A DNA stretch of 64,000 nucleotides from Azospirillum thiophilum (lineage in GTDB: Bacteria; Pseudomonadota; Alphaproteobacteria; Azospirillales; Azospirillaceae). The stretch is taken from the NCBI RefSeq assembly GCF_001305595.1, contig NZ_CP012401.1, positions 62,001-126,000 of the forward strand. The letters run 5' to 3'. Shown here piece after piece: positions 20,397-30,329 of the stretch. How positions within the stretch are numbered: position 1 is the stretch's first letter; the number at the start of each line of letters is the position of its first letter. Position numbers and translations under genes: made by a program. A model generated the notes under the pieces. It saw nothing but the letters and a program-made list of their open reading frames with translations. It was not told the origin of the DNA and did no database searches.

Positions 20397-21313
20397 TGGC
20401 ACTGCCCGCGCTGCATGTGAAAGCCGCCCGTCCGGAGCATCGGGCCGACCGGCCGGACTGGCTGCGCGCCCGCGCCCCCGCCGGTGCGGCGTTCGAGGAT
20501 ACGCAATCCCTCGTCCGCCGCCACCGGCTGAACACGGTCTGCGAGGAGGCCGCCTGCCCCAACATCGGCGAGTGCTGGAGCAAGCGGCACGCCACGGTGA
20601 TGATCCTGGGCAGCGTGTGCACGCGGGCCTGCGCCTTCTGCAACGTCGCCACCGGCCGGCCGGACGCGCTCGACCCCCACGAGCCGGACCGGCTGGCCGA
20701 GGCGGTGGGCGAACTGGGCCTCGCCCATGTCGTCATCACCTCGGTCGACCGCGACGACCTGCCCGACGGCGGCGCCGCCCATTTCGCCCGCTGCATCCGC
20801 CGCCTGCGCGACACCGCCCCCACCACGACGGTGGAGGTGCTGACCCCCGATTTCCGCAACAAGCCGGGGGCGGTGGAGACGGTGGCCGACGCCCGGCCAG
20901 ACGTCTACAACCACAATCTGGAAACCGTGCCGCGGCTCTATGCCGATGTCCGGCCGGGAGCCCGCTATTACGGCTCGCTGCGCCTGCTCGACCGGGCGAA
21001 GGAACGCGACCCGTCGATCTTCACCAAGTCCGGCCTCATGGTCGGGCTGGGCGAGGAGCCGGCGGAGGTGCTTCAGGCGATGGACGATCTGCGGGCGGCG
21101 GGCGTCGATTTCCTGACCATCGGCCAGTATCTCCGCCCCACCCCCCGCCATCACCCGGTCGCCCGCCACGTCACGCCCGACGAGTTCGAGCGTTACGCGA
21201 CGGTGGCGCGGGCGAAGGGCTTCCTGATGGTGTCGGCGACCCCGCTGACCCGCTCCTCCCACCATGCCGGCCGCGACTTCGCGGAGTTGCGGCGGGCGGC
21301 GGCGAAGGGCTGA
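20396..21313 (+). CDS. lipA: Lipoyl synthase
   Basis: 305 residues, radical-SAM lipoyl synthase. The auxiliary [4Fe-4S] cluster cysteines are in [12 protein letters not shown] (about residues 50-61), the radical-SAM cluster is CTRACAFC, and the family tail SSHHAG supplies the Ser ligand. It inserts the two sulfurs into octanoyl groups on E2 lysines. The start overlaps the bdhA stop as TGATG, so it is translationally coupled to the acetoin operon. A copy dedicated to the operon fits the need to lipoylate AcoC; a housekeeping lipA probably exists elsewhere, which this window cannot show. Confidence 0.94.
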   Translation: MALPALHVKAARPEHRADRPDWLRARAPAGAAFEDTQSLVRRHRLNTVCEEAACPNIGECWSKRHATVMILGSVCTRACAFCNVATGRPDALDPHEPDRLAEAVGELGLAHVVITSVDRDDLPDGGAAHFARCIRRLRDTAPTTTVEVLTPDFRNKPGAVETVADARPDVYNHNLETVPRLYADVRPGARYYGSLRLLDRAKERDPSIFTKSGLMVGLGEEPAEVLQAMDDLRAAGVDFLTIGQYLRPTPRHHPVARHVTPDEFERYATVARAKGFLMVSATPLTRSSHHAGRDFAELRRAAAKG

Positions 21314-21356
21314 GCATCGCTCTGATGCCGGCGGTCATCGACGGGGACCGCCGGCT

Positions 21357-21821
21357 TCAGAGCGCGGTCTTCGGCCCGACCGCGGCGCCGTCCGGCTGCG
21401 GTGGCTTCATCAGCTTGCAGTCTTTGACGCAATAGGTCTGCTGTTCGATCCGGCCACCGCAGGACTTGAAGCATTCCTTGTAGTCATAAGAGCAATAAAG
21501 ATTGCTGGAACAACTGCTTCCTCTATCGAAATCGCCGATCGACTTCATCTTCTTCCGATTGAAATCCTTGGGCAAGGACTTGAGATAGGCCTGATAGTCC
21601 GCATGTGCGCGGGTCAGGCTCTCGGCCCGGCAGGTCTGAATGGCCAGCTCCTTCGCGGATTCGCAGATGGACTGCGCCTGCCGGCACTGGGCGACACAGA
21701 GTCTTCCAGCCTCGCTGGCCGGCGGGACATAGGTCGTCGTCGTCTCGAAATATGGCCTTGGGGTACAACCGGCCATTCCGGCCGCCAGCAGGCAGCCGAG
21801 CACAATGAAACGCGTCATCAT
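21357..21821 (-). CDS. Small cysteine-rich lipoprotein, unknown function
   Basis: 154 residues. Signal peptide with a lipobox-like AAGMAGC (Cys at about residue 18 from the second Met). The mature protein holds about ten further cysteines, in pairs such as CVAQC, CSYDYKEC and CVKDC, suggesting several disulphides, and a helical middle. No known family is recognised. The start is one of two adjacent ATG codons at 21818-21821, behind GGCGGGG. It is convergent with lipA and lies 43 bases from its end. Confidence 0.7.
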   Translation of the reverse strand: MMTRFIVLGCLLAAGMAGCTPRPYFETTTTYVPPASEAGRLCVAQCRQAQSICESAKELAIQTCRAESLTRAHADYQAYLKSLPKDFNRKKMKSIGDFDRGSSCSSNLYCSYDYKECFKSCGGRIEQQTYCVKDCKLMKPPQPDGAAVGPKTAL

Positions 21822-21947
21822 AGTGGATGCCCCGCCGTGTATTGCTTTCAATCGACACGAACAGCGCGGCGAAGCGAATTAATCCAGGGGCGGCGCATAT
21901 TTCGCCGGTGCGGCAGCCGGTCGAAACGAATGGCAACCGGGAAGCGA

Positions 21948-22004
21948 AACAACGCGGCCCGCCGAACCGGTCCGGCGCATCGGCGGGACCGGTTCGGCGG
22001 GCCG
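21948..22004 (-). terminator. Long hairpin terminator after the chemoreceptor gene
   Basis: Nineteen bases at 21955-21973 pair perfectly with 21986-22004 around a 12-base loop. Read on the minus strand the stem is followed by GTTGTTT. It begins 17 bases after the chemoreceptor stop. Confidence 0.82.
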
Positions 22005-22020
22005 GTGAGGAAACATGCGG

Positions 22021-23718
22021 TCAGGCGGCGCGGACGGTGGCGATGAAGCCGGTCACTTCCGTCTTCAGGCGCTCGGCCTCGGAGGCGAGCCCGTCCGCGG
22101 TGCTCAACACCTGATTGGCGGCGGAGCCGGTTTCATTGGCCGCCTGCGTCACCCCGACGATGTTGGTGGACACCTGCTCGCTGCCGCGGGCCGCCTGGGC
22201 GACATTGGCGGAAATCTCCGCGGTGGCCGCATTCTGCTCCTCGATGGCCGCGGCGATGGCCGACGAGATCTCGCTCATCCGGCCGATGATCCCGGCGATA
22301 CCGGAAACGGCCCCCTGCGCTTCGGCGGTGGCGCTTTGAATCTCCTTCACCTTGGCCTGAATTCCCTCGGTGGCGCGGGCGGTCTGGGTTGCCAGGCTCT
22401 TCACCTCGCTGGCGACGACGGCGAAGCCCTTGCCGGCTTCCCCGGCGCGGGCGGCCTCGATGGTGGCATTCAGCGCCAACAGGTTGGTCTGGCCGGCGAT
22501 GGAGTTGATCAGGTCAACCACCGCACCGATCTGGCTCGCCGTTTCCACCAGAATCTGCATGGTGGCGTTGGTCCGGTCGGCCTCCTGCACCGCGGTCGCC
22601 GAAATGGCGGTCTGGTTCGTCACCTGCCGCCCGATCTCCTGGATGGAGGCCGCCAGTTCCTCGGTCGCCGCAGCGACGGTCTGGACATTGGCGCTCGACT
22701 GCTCGGACGCGGCGGCGACGGCGACCGACTGGGCCGAGGCCTGGGTGGCGCTCGCCGACAGGGAACCGGCCGCTCCCCGCATCTGCTGGGCGGACGAGGC
22801 GACATGCTGGACGATAGCGCTGACGCTGCCTTCGAAGCGGTCGGCGAGCTTGCGCATCTCGTCCTTGAGCGCCGCCGCGGCACGGGCCTTCTGTTCCTCC
22901 TGCTCGGCGGTCAGGCGGCGGGCCTCCCGCGCGTTGGTCTTGAAGATGTCCAGGGTGCGGGCCAGCAGGCCGACCTCGTCGCGCCGCTCCGCCCCGGCGA
23001 CCTCGACATCGAGATCACCCTGCGAAACCCGGTTCATCGTATCGGTCACGGCGCGCAGGGGGCGGACGATCAGATAGATGACGATGGCGAGCGACAGCGA
23101 CAGCCCGAGCGCGACACCGGCGGCGGTCAGCAGCAGCACGACCCGGTGGGTCTCCTCAGCAACCGTCCTGGTTTCCCGGATGGCCGTTTCCATGCCCTGC
23201 CGATTGACCTCGACCCGCTCCTCGATCAGTTTCGAGGCGGCGACGCGCGTCTTGGCACCTTCGCCGGCACTCAGGGCAAATGCCTCGTCATCCTTGGCCT
23301 GAAGGGTCAGGTCGAGAACCTTCGCAGCATTCCGACGGTAGGCCTCCACCAGTTGCTTGATCCTCTCCCCAGTCCCGCGACGAATATCGGTGGTGGCAGT
23401 AAGCGCGAGGCTGGAGATTTCCTTGTCGACCAGCGCCATCTCCTCGTTGAAGGTGGCGATGAAGCGCCGCATTTCCCCCTCGTCCTTTTCGAGGATGGCG
23501 TTCTTCTCGGCAATCGTCGCCGCATTCATATGGCGGCCGATCTCCAGGATCGTCACCCGCCGCGACGCCTCGACGGTCAGCGCGGTATCTGCAACCTCCT
23601 GTAGCAGGGCCAGCCGTTGCAACGATACCGTGGCAATCACCCCCATGATCATCAGGAGCAGGAAGACAGGCGTCAGAATTTTGACGATCATCTTTTGGTT
23701 GCTGAACCAGCCAAGCAT
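22021..23718 (-). CDS. Methyl-accepting chemotaxis protein, membrane-anchored
   Basis: 565 residues. TM1 at about 10-30 ([20 protein letters not shown]), a periplasmic four-helix bundle to about residue 190, TM2 near 192-212 ([25 protein letters not shown]), a HAMP domain with [17 protein letters not shown], then the signalling domain with the hairpin tip [24 protein letters not shown]. The ligand is unknown. The start at 23718 was chosen because AAGGGGG precedes it and TM1 follows directly; the longer frame to 23838 has no membrane or family content. Its upstream region is an AT-rich stretch. Confidence 0.9.
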   Translation of the reverse strand: MLGWFSNQKMIVKILTPVFLLLMIMGVIATVSLQRLALLQEVADTALTVEASRRVTILEIGRHMNAATIAEKNAILEKDEGEMRRFIATFNEEMALVDKEISSLALTATTDIRRGTGERIKQLVEAYRRNAAKVLDLTLQAKDDEAFALSAGEGAKTRVAASKLIEERVEVNRQGMETAIRETRTVAEETHRVVLLLTAAGVALGLSLSLAIVIYLIVRPLRAVTDTMNRVSQGDLDVEVAGAERRDEVGLLARTLDIFKTNAREARRLTAEQEEQKARAAAALKDEMRKLADRFEGSVSAIVQHVASSAQQMRGAAGSLSASATQASAQSVAVAAASEQSSANVQTVAAATEELAASIQEIGRQVTNQTAISATAVQEADRTNATMQILVETASQIGAVVDLINSIAGQTNLLALNATIEAARAGEAGKGFAVVASEVKSLATQTARATEGIQAKVKEIQSATAEAQGAVSGIAGIIGRMSEISSAIAAAIEEQNAATAEISANVAQAARGSEQVSTNIVGVTQAANETGSAANQVLSTADGLASEAERLKTEVTGFIATVRAA

Positions 23719-23769
23719 ATGCACCCCCTTTTGCATGAAGTCGCAAGTGTTGGGAACCAGACACATGCG

Positions 23770-23965
23770 GCAAAGACTTATACTATCTCTAACGCAATCC
23801 AACTGGGAGAAACCCGAGCCAATTGAAACGAATTGCAACGCAATACCTCATGCTTTTAAAGAGATTCGAAAATATATAAATTTTGTAATTCTAAGATGCG
23901 AAATCATTTATCTCGACCTCATCTGCTTTTTTTCCATCAATAGAAATTGGCAAGTCAAAGATTGT
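23770..23965. other. AT-rich intergenic stretch
   Basis: About 200 bases much poorer in GC than the flanks, between the chemoreceptor start and the restriction-system remnants. I find no gene, hairpin terminator or convincing RNA in it. It is probably promoter DNA plus the edge of a foreign insertion. From 23966 to 24162 the sequence is GC-rich again with no supported gene. Confidence 0.5.
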
Positions 23966-24162
23966 GGCTGAAACTCAATCTCGATTGCGTCATTGCACCT
24001 TAGCCAACATCCAATGGGATCGGACTCTCATGCCCACCGGATCACTGCCGGGCGCTGGGGACTCGAACTGCGCGGAATGCCGGGTACGGCGCCACCCCGG
24101 ATACCGCGGGGAGATGCCGGGGATTTGGCGGGCGGCGGCCTGGGCCGCCACTCCGCGTCCGA

Positions 24163-24400
24163 TCAGCCGGCGTCCACCGCTTTCGAACGCCGACCGCGCC
24201 GGGGAACGGGACCGGCTGCCGCGCGCTCGGCCCGGATGCGCTCCAGCAGGACGGAGGCCGGATCATCGTTCGAACCCTGCGGCACCAACTCGCCGCGGAA
24301 CGCCTTGACGAAGATTAATCGGTAGAGGGTCGGCCGTCGCCCAGAGGGTGAACGCCAGGCAACACGGAAGGCGGCGACCAGGATGGATTGGCGATAACGG
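24163..24400 (-). pseudogene. Remnant of a type I restriction specificity gene (hsdS 3' end)
   Basis: On the minus strand, just before a stop at 24163-24165, the frame reads FVKAFRGELVPQGSNDDPAS followed by VLLERIRAERAA, which is the conserved C-terminal block of HsdS subunits. Further upstream in the same frame VDRYRQSILVAAF resembles the preceding conserved helix, but between them there is an ill-fitting segment. No start or target-recognition domain remains. It therefore looks like a decayed fragment rather than a working gene. Confidence 0.65.
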
Positions 24401-24466
24401 TCGACAGAGCCGGCATGCTCGCCCGGCGCGGTGCCGTCGCACCAGAAACGAAATGCGACGGAAGCG

Positions 24467-24630
24467 CTACTCCTTCAGCAGCGGATAGACCAGCGCAATG
24501 CAGATCTTTGTCTTGCCTGTGCCGGTGGCCATGGCAACCCGCATTCGCGTTGACCGGAGCCGATTGCGACCTCTATGGCATGGATCGTCCGCTCCTGAAA
24601 GTCGCGCAGCGGGAAGTCATAGCCGAAGGC
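24467..24630 (-). pseudogene. Remnant of a type I restriction or DEAD-helicase subunit (hsdR-like)
   Basis: Minus-strand translation gives FGYDFPLRDFQERTIHAIE and then, after a frameshift at about 24548, RMRVAMATGTGKTKICIALVY with a Walker A site (ATGTGKT), ending at an in-frame TAG at 24467. This is the start of the helicase domain of HsdR-type subunits. Only about 55 codons remain and they are split between two frames. It abuts the 3' end of zapE and lies just ahead of the hsdS remnant on the same strand. Confidence 0.65.
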
Positions 24631-24647
24631 GTCCGGGCACCTCGGAC

Positions 24648-25820
24648 CTAAGTCAAATGCTGCCGTTGCAGGTAGTCCTCGCTCTGCATCTCCATCAGGC
24701 GGCTGACGGTGCGTTCGAACTCGAAGGCGTGGGTGCCTTCGGGATAGAGCCGCTCCGGCGGGCCCTCGGCGGCGATGACGACGTTGACCTTGTGCTCGTA
24801 CAGCGCGTCGATCAGCGTCATGAAGCGCTTGGCCTCGTTGCGCAGCTCGTCCTTCATGGTGGGCACGCGGTCGATCAGCACGGTGTGGAAGTGGGTGGCG
24901 ATGCCCAAATAGTCGGCGGCGCCCAGCGGCTTGCCGCACAGATCCCAGAAATCGACCCAGGCCACGCATTTGGCGGCGCGCGCGATCTCGACCCGGCGGC
25001 CCTGCACCGTAAGGCTGGTCGGCTCGCCGGCAGCACCGCCGGTCAGGTCGGAGAAGGCCGTGGCAAGGGCGGCCGTCGAGGTGGCTCCCAGCGGGTGGTG
25101 GTAGATCGGCACGCCCTTCAGCCGGTCCAGCCGGTAGTCGGTCGGACCGTCCAGCGACAGCACGTCCAGCTTGTCCTTGAGCAGCGCGATGAAGGGCAGG
25201 AACAGCTCGCGCTGAAGCCCGTCCTTGTACAGCATGTCCGGCGGCCAGTTGGAGGTCGCGACCACCACGACGCCCAGGTCGAACAGGTTGGTGAACAGCC
25301 GGCCCAGGATCATCGCGTCGACGATGTTGGTGACATGGAACTCGTCGAAGCACAGAAGCCACGCCTCGTCGGCCAGCGCGCGAGCCAGTTCGGGCAACGC
25401 CTCGTCCGGACCGTCACCTTTTCCCCTGCCCGACTGGCGGTGGTCGTGGATGCGCTGGTGGATCTCCAGCATGAATTCATGGAAATGGACGCGCCGCTTC
25501 TTCTCGACCGGGGCGGTCTCATAGAACAGGTCCATCAGCATCGACTTGCCGCGCCCGACGCTGCCGTAGATGTAGAGACCCTGCGGCGCGGTGGCGGCGA
25601 TGTCGGGCGGCGGCGGCGCGGCGCGGCGGCGGCCGAGCCCGAAGCGCTCCAGCCAGCTGCCGCCGGACGGTCGGCCGTCGCCCGACGGCTGCGGCTGATA
25701 GCCCTTCAACGCCTGATACAGGCTCTGGAACTTCTCCGCCGCCAACTCCTGGTCGGGATCGGGGCGAAGGGTGCCGCTGCCGCGGCGGGCGCGGTAGAGC
25801 GAAAGCGGTCCGTCGGTCAT
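24648..25820 (-). CDS. zapE: ZapE-family ATPase (AFG1-like)
   Basis: 390 residues. Walker A is GSVGRGKSMLMDLF (about residue 88), Walker B LLCFDEFHVTNI, and SNWPPDMLYKDGLQRE matches the sensor region of the AFG1/ZapE group. ZapE is an ATPase that acts at the Z-ring late in division under low oxygen or stress in E. coli; homologues in mitochondria help degrade respiratory subunits. The N-terminal 70 residues include a Pro/Arg-rich insert (GRRRAAPPPP). The gene ends next to the restriction remnants, and its stop codon may have been set by that junction. Confidence 0.92.
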   Translation of the reverse strand: MTDGPLSLYRARRGSGTLRPDPDQELAAEKFQSLYQALKGYQPQPSGDGRPSGGSWLERFGLGRRRAAPPPPDIAATAPQGLYIYGSVGRGKSMLMDLFYETAPVEKKRRVHFHEFMLEIHQRIHDHRQSGRGKGDGPDEALPELARALADEAWLLCFDEFHVTNIVDAMILGRLFTNLFDLGVVVVATSNWPPDMLYKDGLQRELFLPFIALLKDKLDVLSLDGPTDYRLDRLKGVPIYHHPLGATSTAALATAFSDLTGGAAGEPTSLTVQGRRVEIARAAKCVAWVDFWDLCGKPLGAADYLGIATHFHTVLIDRVPTMKDELRNEAKRFMTLIDALYEHKVNVVIAAEGPPERLYPEGTHAFEFERTVSRLMEMQSEDYLQRQHLT

Positions 25821-26061
25821 GGAAATATGCGCGATCCGGCTGCCAAGATACCCCCCTACCTAACGGATGGCGATGCTGCCGGCAACCGCCGTCGCGGGAT
25901 GGCTGGGGACCTGAAAATAGTGCACCGGCAGGCGGAACCGCGGCATATGGGCGCAGCGGGAAGCCCTCGAAAGTAGTACGGTTACACTTTCCTTACTCGC
26001 CGGGCTCGTTTAATGAAGACGCTCCGTCCAGCCCTCCGACCGACAGGAAACCGTAACGCCG

Positions 26062-28311
26062 ATGGCCGTTCCCGGGTCCGATTCCTTGCCGTCCCAACAC
26101 CTCGCCGGTCTGGCGCGGGCGCTGCGTGGCCGGTTGGGATCGATCCGCTTCCTGATCACGGCTTCCGGCCTCGCCTTCATCCTGGTGGTGGACGCGCTGA
26201 TCGGCTATGGCCTGATCCAGGGCCGGCACGAAGCGCTGGACGCTGGTGAGCGCGCCACCCGCGACCTGGCCCGCATGCTGGAGTCCCAGACCATGCGCAC
26301 CGCATTCGCAGTGGACCAGTTGCTGCGCGACCTGACCTTCGCGCTCGACACCCTTCCCGACGGTGGGCGTCGCGGCGATCCGCTGATCCACGACCACCTG
26401 CGCCAGCGCCGCACGGCCTTCGCCGAAGTGTCCGGACTGCTGGTCGTCGGCCGGGACGGCTTCGCCCTGCACCATTCCGCTGACACCCCCCTGCCGCCCG
26501 TCGCCCTGTCCGACCGATCCTATTTCACCGAGCCGCGCGACCAGCCCGACCGGCAGCTGTTCGTCGGCGCCCCGATCGCCAGCCGGGTGGCCCCCGGCAC
26601 CCGCGTCATTCCGTTCAGCCGGCGCTGGGAAAGCGGCAAGGAGGAGATCGGGAAAAACGGCGGTGACGGTTTCCGCGGCGTGGTGGTGGCGATGGTCGAC
26701 ACGACACGGCTGGCGGCGACGCTCGAATCGCAGGGCATCGACCGCAAGGGCAGCGTGATCCTGGCGCTGGAGGATGGCACCCTGTTGCTGGAACGGCCGC
26801 AGGACCGGCACAGGATCGCGCAGCTCGCCGACTGGCCGGCGGTGTGGCGGATGCTGGCGGAACGTGACGAGGCGACCATCCGCACCGCTGCGCCCGGCTC
26901 ACCGACCAACGCGGCCGGCACACCCACCGGGGTCGACAGCCTGATCAGCGTGCGGCGGGTGCAGGGCTATCCCTTCGTGATCGTCGCCACCCTGCCGGTG
27001 GCCGCGGTGCTGGCGGACTGGCAGCGCGACGCTGCCGCCTGGACGGCCATCGGCACGGTGATGACCATCGCCATCGCCCTGCTGACCGCCTTCGTCGTCC
27101 GCCAGCATGCCCGGCGGGAGGAGGACCAGGCGCGGCTGGGGCGTGCATCGCGCCGCATCCGCGGCATACTCGATTCCATGCTGGACGCTGTGGTCACCTT
27201 CGATACCGCCGGACGCATCGTCACCTTCAACCGCGCGGCGGAATCGATGTTCGGCATTCCGGAGCGCGAAATGGTCGGCCAACCGATCGAGGCACTGATC
27301 CCCGACGCCCGCGGCGGTGCCAACGACCGCGACCTGACCGCGCTGCGCCGTGACGGCCTTGCCTTTCCGGTCGGCTTCACGGTCAGCGACCTGAGGCTGG
27401 ACGGCAGCCCCGGTGCCCCGGCGGTCCGCCCCGCCTCCTTCGGCACCCTGGAGCCGGACGAGCCGCGCATCTATGTCGGCGTCATCCGCGACATGACCCG
27501 CCGCAAGCAGCAGGAAGCCGAGCTGATCGCCTCCAAGACCCAGGCGGAGTTGGCGAACCGGGCGAAGAGCGAGTTCCTGGCCAACATGAGCCACGAGCTG
27601 CGCACCCCGCTGAACGCGATCATCGGCTTTGCCGAGGTGCTGGACAGCGAGTTCTTCGGTCCCATGAACGACCGGCAGAAATCCTGTGTCGCCGACGTCC
27701 ACGACAGCGGCCAGCATCTGCTGGACATCGTCAACGCCGTGCTGGACATGTCGAAGCTGGAGGCCGGCCGGTTCGAGCTGTGCGAGGAGGCGGTGGAAGC
27801 GCACGAGGCGGTGGCCCAATGCCTGATGATGGTGCGCGACCGCGCCGCATCCGGCGGGGTCGCGCTGAACAACGGGATCACGGCGGTCGTCGCCATGCTG
27901 TGGGTAGACCGCCGCGCCTTCAAGCAGGTCATCCTCAACCTGTTGTCGAATGCCGTGAAATTCACGCCGGCCGGCGGCAGCGTCACCCTCGCCGCCGATT
28001 TCGAGGGCGACGGCGGTTTTCGCCTGGAGGTGACGGATACCGGCATCGGCATCCCGCCCGACTTCATGGCCGACCTGTTCCAGCCCTTCCGTCAGGCTGA
28101 GAACTCGGCAAACCGGCGGTTCGAGGGCACCGGTCTCGGCCTGTCGATCTCAAAGAATTTCGTCGACCTGCATGGCGGGACGCTGACCTGCCGGAGCACG
28201 ACCGGTGCCGGCACCACCATGACGGTGCGGCTGCCGGCATCCCGCGTGATCGACCATCCGGCCCGAACCGGCAGCCAGGTTGCCGGCCATGCCGCCGGAG
28301 GGGCGGCCTGA
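26062..28311 (+). CDS. Membrane sensor histidine kinase with PAS domain
   Basis: 749 residues. TM1 near 30-48 and TM2 near 325-348 bracket a periplasmic sensing domain of the Cache type. A PAS domain follows at about 370-480 (ILDSMLDAVVTFDTAGRIVTFNRAAESMFG). The dimerisation helix carries the phosphorylated His511 in NMSHELRTPLNAIIGF, and the ATPase has NLLSNAVKFTP (N box), DTGIGIP (G1) and FEGTGLGLS (G2). No receiver domain is attached and no response regulator adjoins. The ligand and output are unknown. The start at 26062 follows an AT-rich leader; no neighbour is cotranscribed. Confidence 0.9.
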   Translation: MAVPGSDSLPSQHLAGLARALRGRLGSIRFLITASGLAFILVVDALIGYGLIQGRHEALDAGERATRDLARMLESQTMRTAFAVDQLLRDLTFALDTLPDGGRRGDPLIHDHLRQRRTAFAEVSGLLVVGRDGFALHHSADTPLPPVALSDRSYFTEPRDQPDRQLFVGAPIASRVAPGTRVIPFSRRWESGKEEIGKNGGDGFRGVVVAMVDTTRLAATLESQGIDRKGSVILALEDGTLLLERPQDRHRIAQLADWPAVWRMLAERDEATIRTAAPGSPTNAAGTPTGVDSLISVRRVQGYPFVIVATLPVAAVLADWQRDAAAWTAIGTVMTIAIALLTAFVVRQHARREEDQARLGRASRRIRGILDSMLDAVVTFDTAGRIVTFNRAAESMFGIPEREMVGQPIEALIPDARGGANDRDLTALRRDGLAFPVGFTVSDLRLDGSPGAPAVRPASFGTLEPDEPRIYVGVIRDMTRRKQQEAELIASKTQAELANRAKSEFLANMSHELRTPLNAIIGFAEVLDSEFFGPMNDRQKSCVADVHDSGQHLLDIVNAVLDMSKLEAGRFELCEEAVEAHEAVAQCLMMVRDRAASGGVALNNGITAVVAMLWVDRRAFKQVILNLLSNAVKFTPAGGSVTLAADFEGDGGFRLEVTDTGIGIPPDFMADLFQPFRQAENSANRRFEGTGLGLSISKNFVDLHGGTLTCRSTTGAGTTMTVRLPASRVIDHPARTGSQVAGHAAGGAA

Positions 28312-28353
28312 CCGTAGTGGAGGCGGGGCGGGGAGCGAGGGCGGTGGAGACGG

Positions 28354-29214
28354 TCAGCGCAGGCGGGTGGCGGAGAAGCGGCGGGACGGATTGACGAACT
28401 CGTCCTGCGCGGCGATCAGCTGCAGCTCACGCGTGCCCATCCGTTTCGTCGCCTCGAAGATGGCGAAGATCGCCGCAGCCGCCTTCTCCAGCGCATCGGC
28501 CGGGTCGAAGACCGACAGGTAATGGGCGAGGAACAGTGCCGCCACCGCATCGCCGGACCCGTTGGGCGGCGGGTCGAAGGTCAGGCGCGGCGTCGCCACC
28601 AGCCATGCCCCGTCGGTGCCGTCCACCAGCATCTCGATGCAGTCGGGATCGGCATCGCTGCGGGTCAGGCTGGTGACCAGGACCAGACGGGGCCCGCGTG
28701 CGCGCAACGCCGCCGTGGCGGCCAGCGCGTCGTCCAGCGTCGCCACCCTGCGGTCGGTCAGATATTCCAGTTCGAACTGGTTGGGCGTCATCAGGTCGGC
28801 GGCGGGCACCGCATGGTCGCGGATGAACTCCGGCAGGCCGGGCCGCACGAAGAAGCCTCGTCCGACATCGCCCATCACCGGGTCGCAGCAATAGACGGCC
28901 TTGGGGTTGGCCGCCTTCACCCGCGCCGCGGTCTCGACGATGACCTGCCCGAGGCTGACGTCGCCCATATAGCCGGACAGCACCGCATCCTGGGCCGGCA
29001 GCACGCCGCGGGCGGCGATGCCGTCGACGATGTCGGCGATATGTTCCGCGGTGAAGACCTGACCGGTCCAGGCACCGTAGCCGGTGTGGTTGGAGAACTG
29101 GACGGTGTTGACCGCCGTGGCGTCGATCCCCAGCCGTTGCAGCGGAAACACCGCGGCCCGGTTGCCGACATAGCCGTAGGCGACATGCGATTGAATGGTG
29201 AGGACGGTCTTCAT
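28354..29214 (-). CDS. pdxY: Pyridoxal kinase
   Basis: 286 residues, ribokinase-like vitamin B6 kinase. Landmarks are [16 protein letters not shown] at the start, [38 protein letters not shown] and the anion-hole motif [15 protein letters not shown] near residue 230. It phosphorylates pyridoxal in the salvage pathway. The start at 29214 gives the standard N-terminus; an ATG two codons earlier is possible. It converges with the sensor kinase gene 42 bases away. Confidence 0.93.
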   Translation of the reverse strand: MKTVLTIQSHVAYGYVGNRAAVFPLQRLGIDATAVNTVQFSNHTGYGAWTGQVFTAEHIADIVDGIAARGVLPAQDAVLSGYMGDVSLGQVIVETAARVKAANPKAVYCCDPVMGDVGRGFFVRPGLPEFIRDHAVPAADLMTPNQFELEYLTDRRVATLDDALAATAALRARGPRLVLVTSLTRSDADPDCIEMLVDGTDGAWLVATPRLTFDPPPNGSGDAVAALFLAHYLSVFDPADALEKAAAAIFAIFEATKRMGTRELQLIAAQDEFVNPSRRFSATRLR

Positions 29215-29446
29215 GGGCATGGAGCGTAAGCGACGCTCCGCCGGGCGTAAAGCCGCCGACTTCATCGCGCTGTGGATGGGGTGCGGCATGGCTGCCATGC
29301 ATGGACAGGCCGGGTATGGGGCGGGCACCCTGACGGGACGTTGCAGGAAGCCGTGACGGCATGGCCCATGGACAGGACAGGGACGCAAGGCTAAAGCTGC
29401 CTTCGCCAATCATCCGCATCGACCACCCCATCGCCGGAACATCGCC

Positions 29447-30316
29447 ATGGCCACGACCGTCCGCCCTCGCCGCAGCGTGCTCTATATGCCGGGCTCGAAC
29501 GCCCGCGCCCTGGAGAAGGGGCGCAGCCTGCCCGCCGACGGGCTGATCCTGGATCTGGAGGATGCGGTCGCCCCGGATGCCAAGGCCGCGGCGCGCGACA
29601 CCATCGCAAGCGCGCTGGCTGCCGGCGGCTATGGCAGGCGGGAGCTGATCGTCCGCACCAACGGGCTGAACACGCCCTGGGGCTATGACGACCTGCGCAT
29701 GGCGGCGGCCAGCGGCGCCGATGCCGTGCTGCTGCCGAAGGTGGAGAGTGCCGACGCGGTGCGGCAGGCGGAGGCGGTGCTGCGCCAAGCCGGCGCGCCT
29801 GCCCGCCAGAGCGTCTGGTGCATGATGGAAACCCCGCTCGGCATCCTGAACGCCAAGGAGATCGCGGGCGCCTCCCCCGCCGTCGGCGCGCTGGTGCTCG
29901 GCACGTCCGACCTCGCCAAGGACCTGCACGCCGCCCACACGGCACAGCGGCTGCCGATGATCACCAGCCTGGGCCTGTGCCTGCTGGCGGCGCGTGCCTA
30001 TGGGCTGGCTGTGCTGGACGGGGTGCATCTGGACCTGAACGACGACGAGGGCTTCGCCGCCTCCTGCCGCCAGGGCCGCGAACTGGGCTTCGACGGCAAG
30101 ACGTTGATCCATCCCAAGACCATCGCTGCCTGCAACGACGCCTTCGCCCCCGATGCCGAGGAGATCGCCCAGGCCCACCGCATCATCGCCGCCCATGCCG
30201 AGGCCGCCGCGGCCGGCCGGGGCGTGGTGCTGGTCGACGGCAAGCTGGTGGAGACCCTGCATGTCGAGAACGCCCGCCGGCTGGTGGCGCTGGCCGACGC
30301 GATCGCGGCGGTCTGA
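29447..30316 (+). CDS. HpcH/HpaI aldolase family CoA-ester lyase
   Basis: 289 residues of the citrate-lyase beta / malyl-CoA lyase family. Visible motifs are RRSVLYMPGSNARALEKG at the start, LDLEDAVAPDAK (metal-binding Glu/Asp), LPKVESAD, WCMMETPLGILNAKEI and GKTLIHPKTI near the end. Such enzymes cleave malyl-, methylmalyl- or citryl-CoA, and the exact substrate is not evident. There is no adjoining citrate lyase alpha or gamma gene, so a stand-alone lyase is more likely than a citrate lyase subunit. Confidence 0.85.
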   Translation: MATTVRPRRSVLYMPGSNARALEKGRSLPADGLILDLEDAVAPDAKAAARDTIASALAAGGYGRRELIVRTNGLNTPWGYDDLRMAAASGADAVLLPKVESADAVRQAEAVLRQAGAPARQSVWCMMETPLGILNAKEIAGASPAVGALVLGTSDLAKDLHAAHTAQRLPMITSLGLCLLAARAYGLAVLDGVHLDLNDDEGFAASCRQGRELGFDGKTLIHPKTIAACNDAFAPDAEEIAQAHRIIAAHAEAAAAGRGVVLVDGKLVETLHVENARRLVALADAIAAV

Positions 30317-30329
30317 ACAAGGCTGTCCG

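Noticed and set aside
24043..24075. T-loop-like GTTCGAGTC on the minus strand, possible tRNA fragment
   Set aside because: The flanking bases do not pair into a T-stem and no anticodon arm is found.
28309..28357. CTGACCGT/ACGGTCAG as terminator between the sensor kinase and pdxY
   Set aside because: Loop of about 33 bases and no T-run on either strand.
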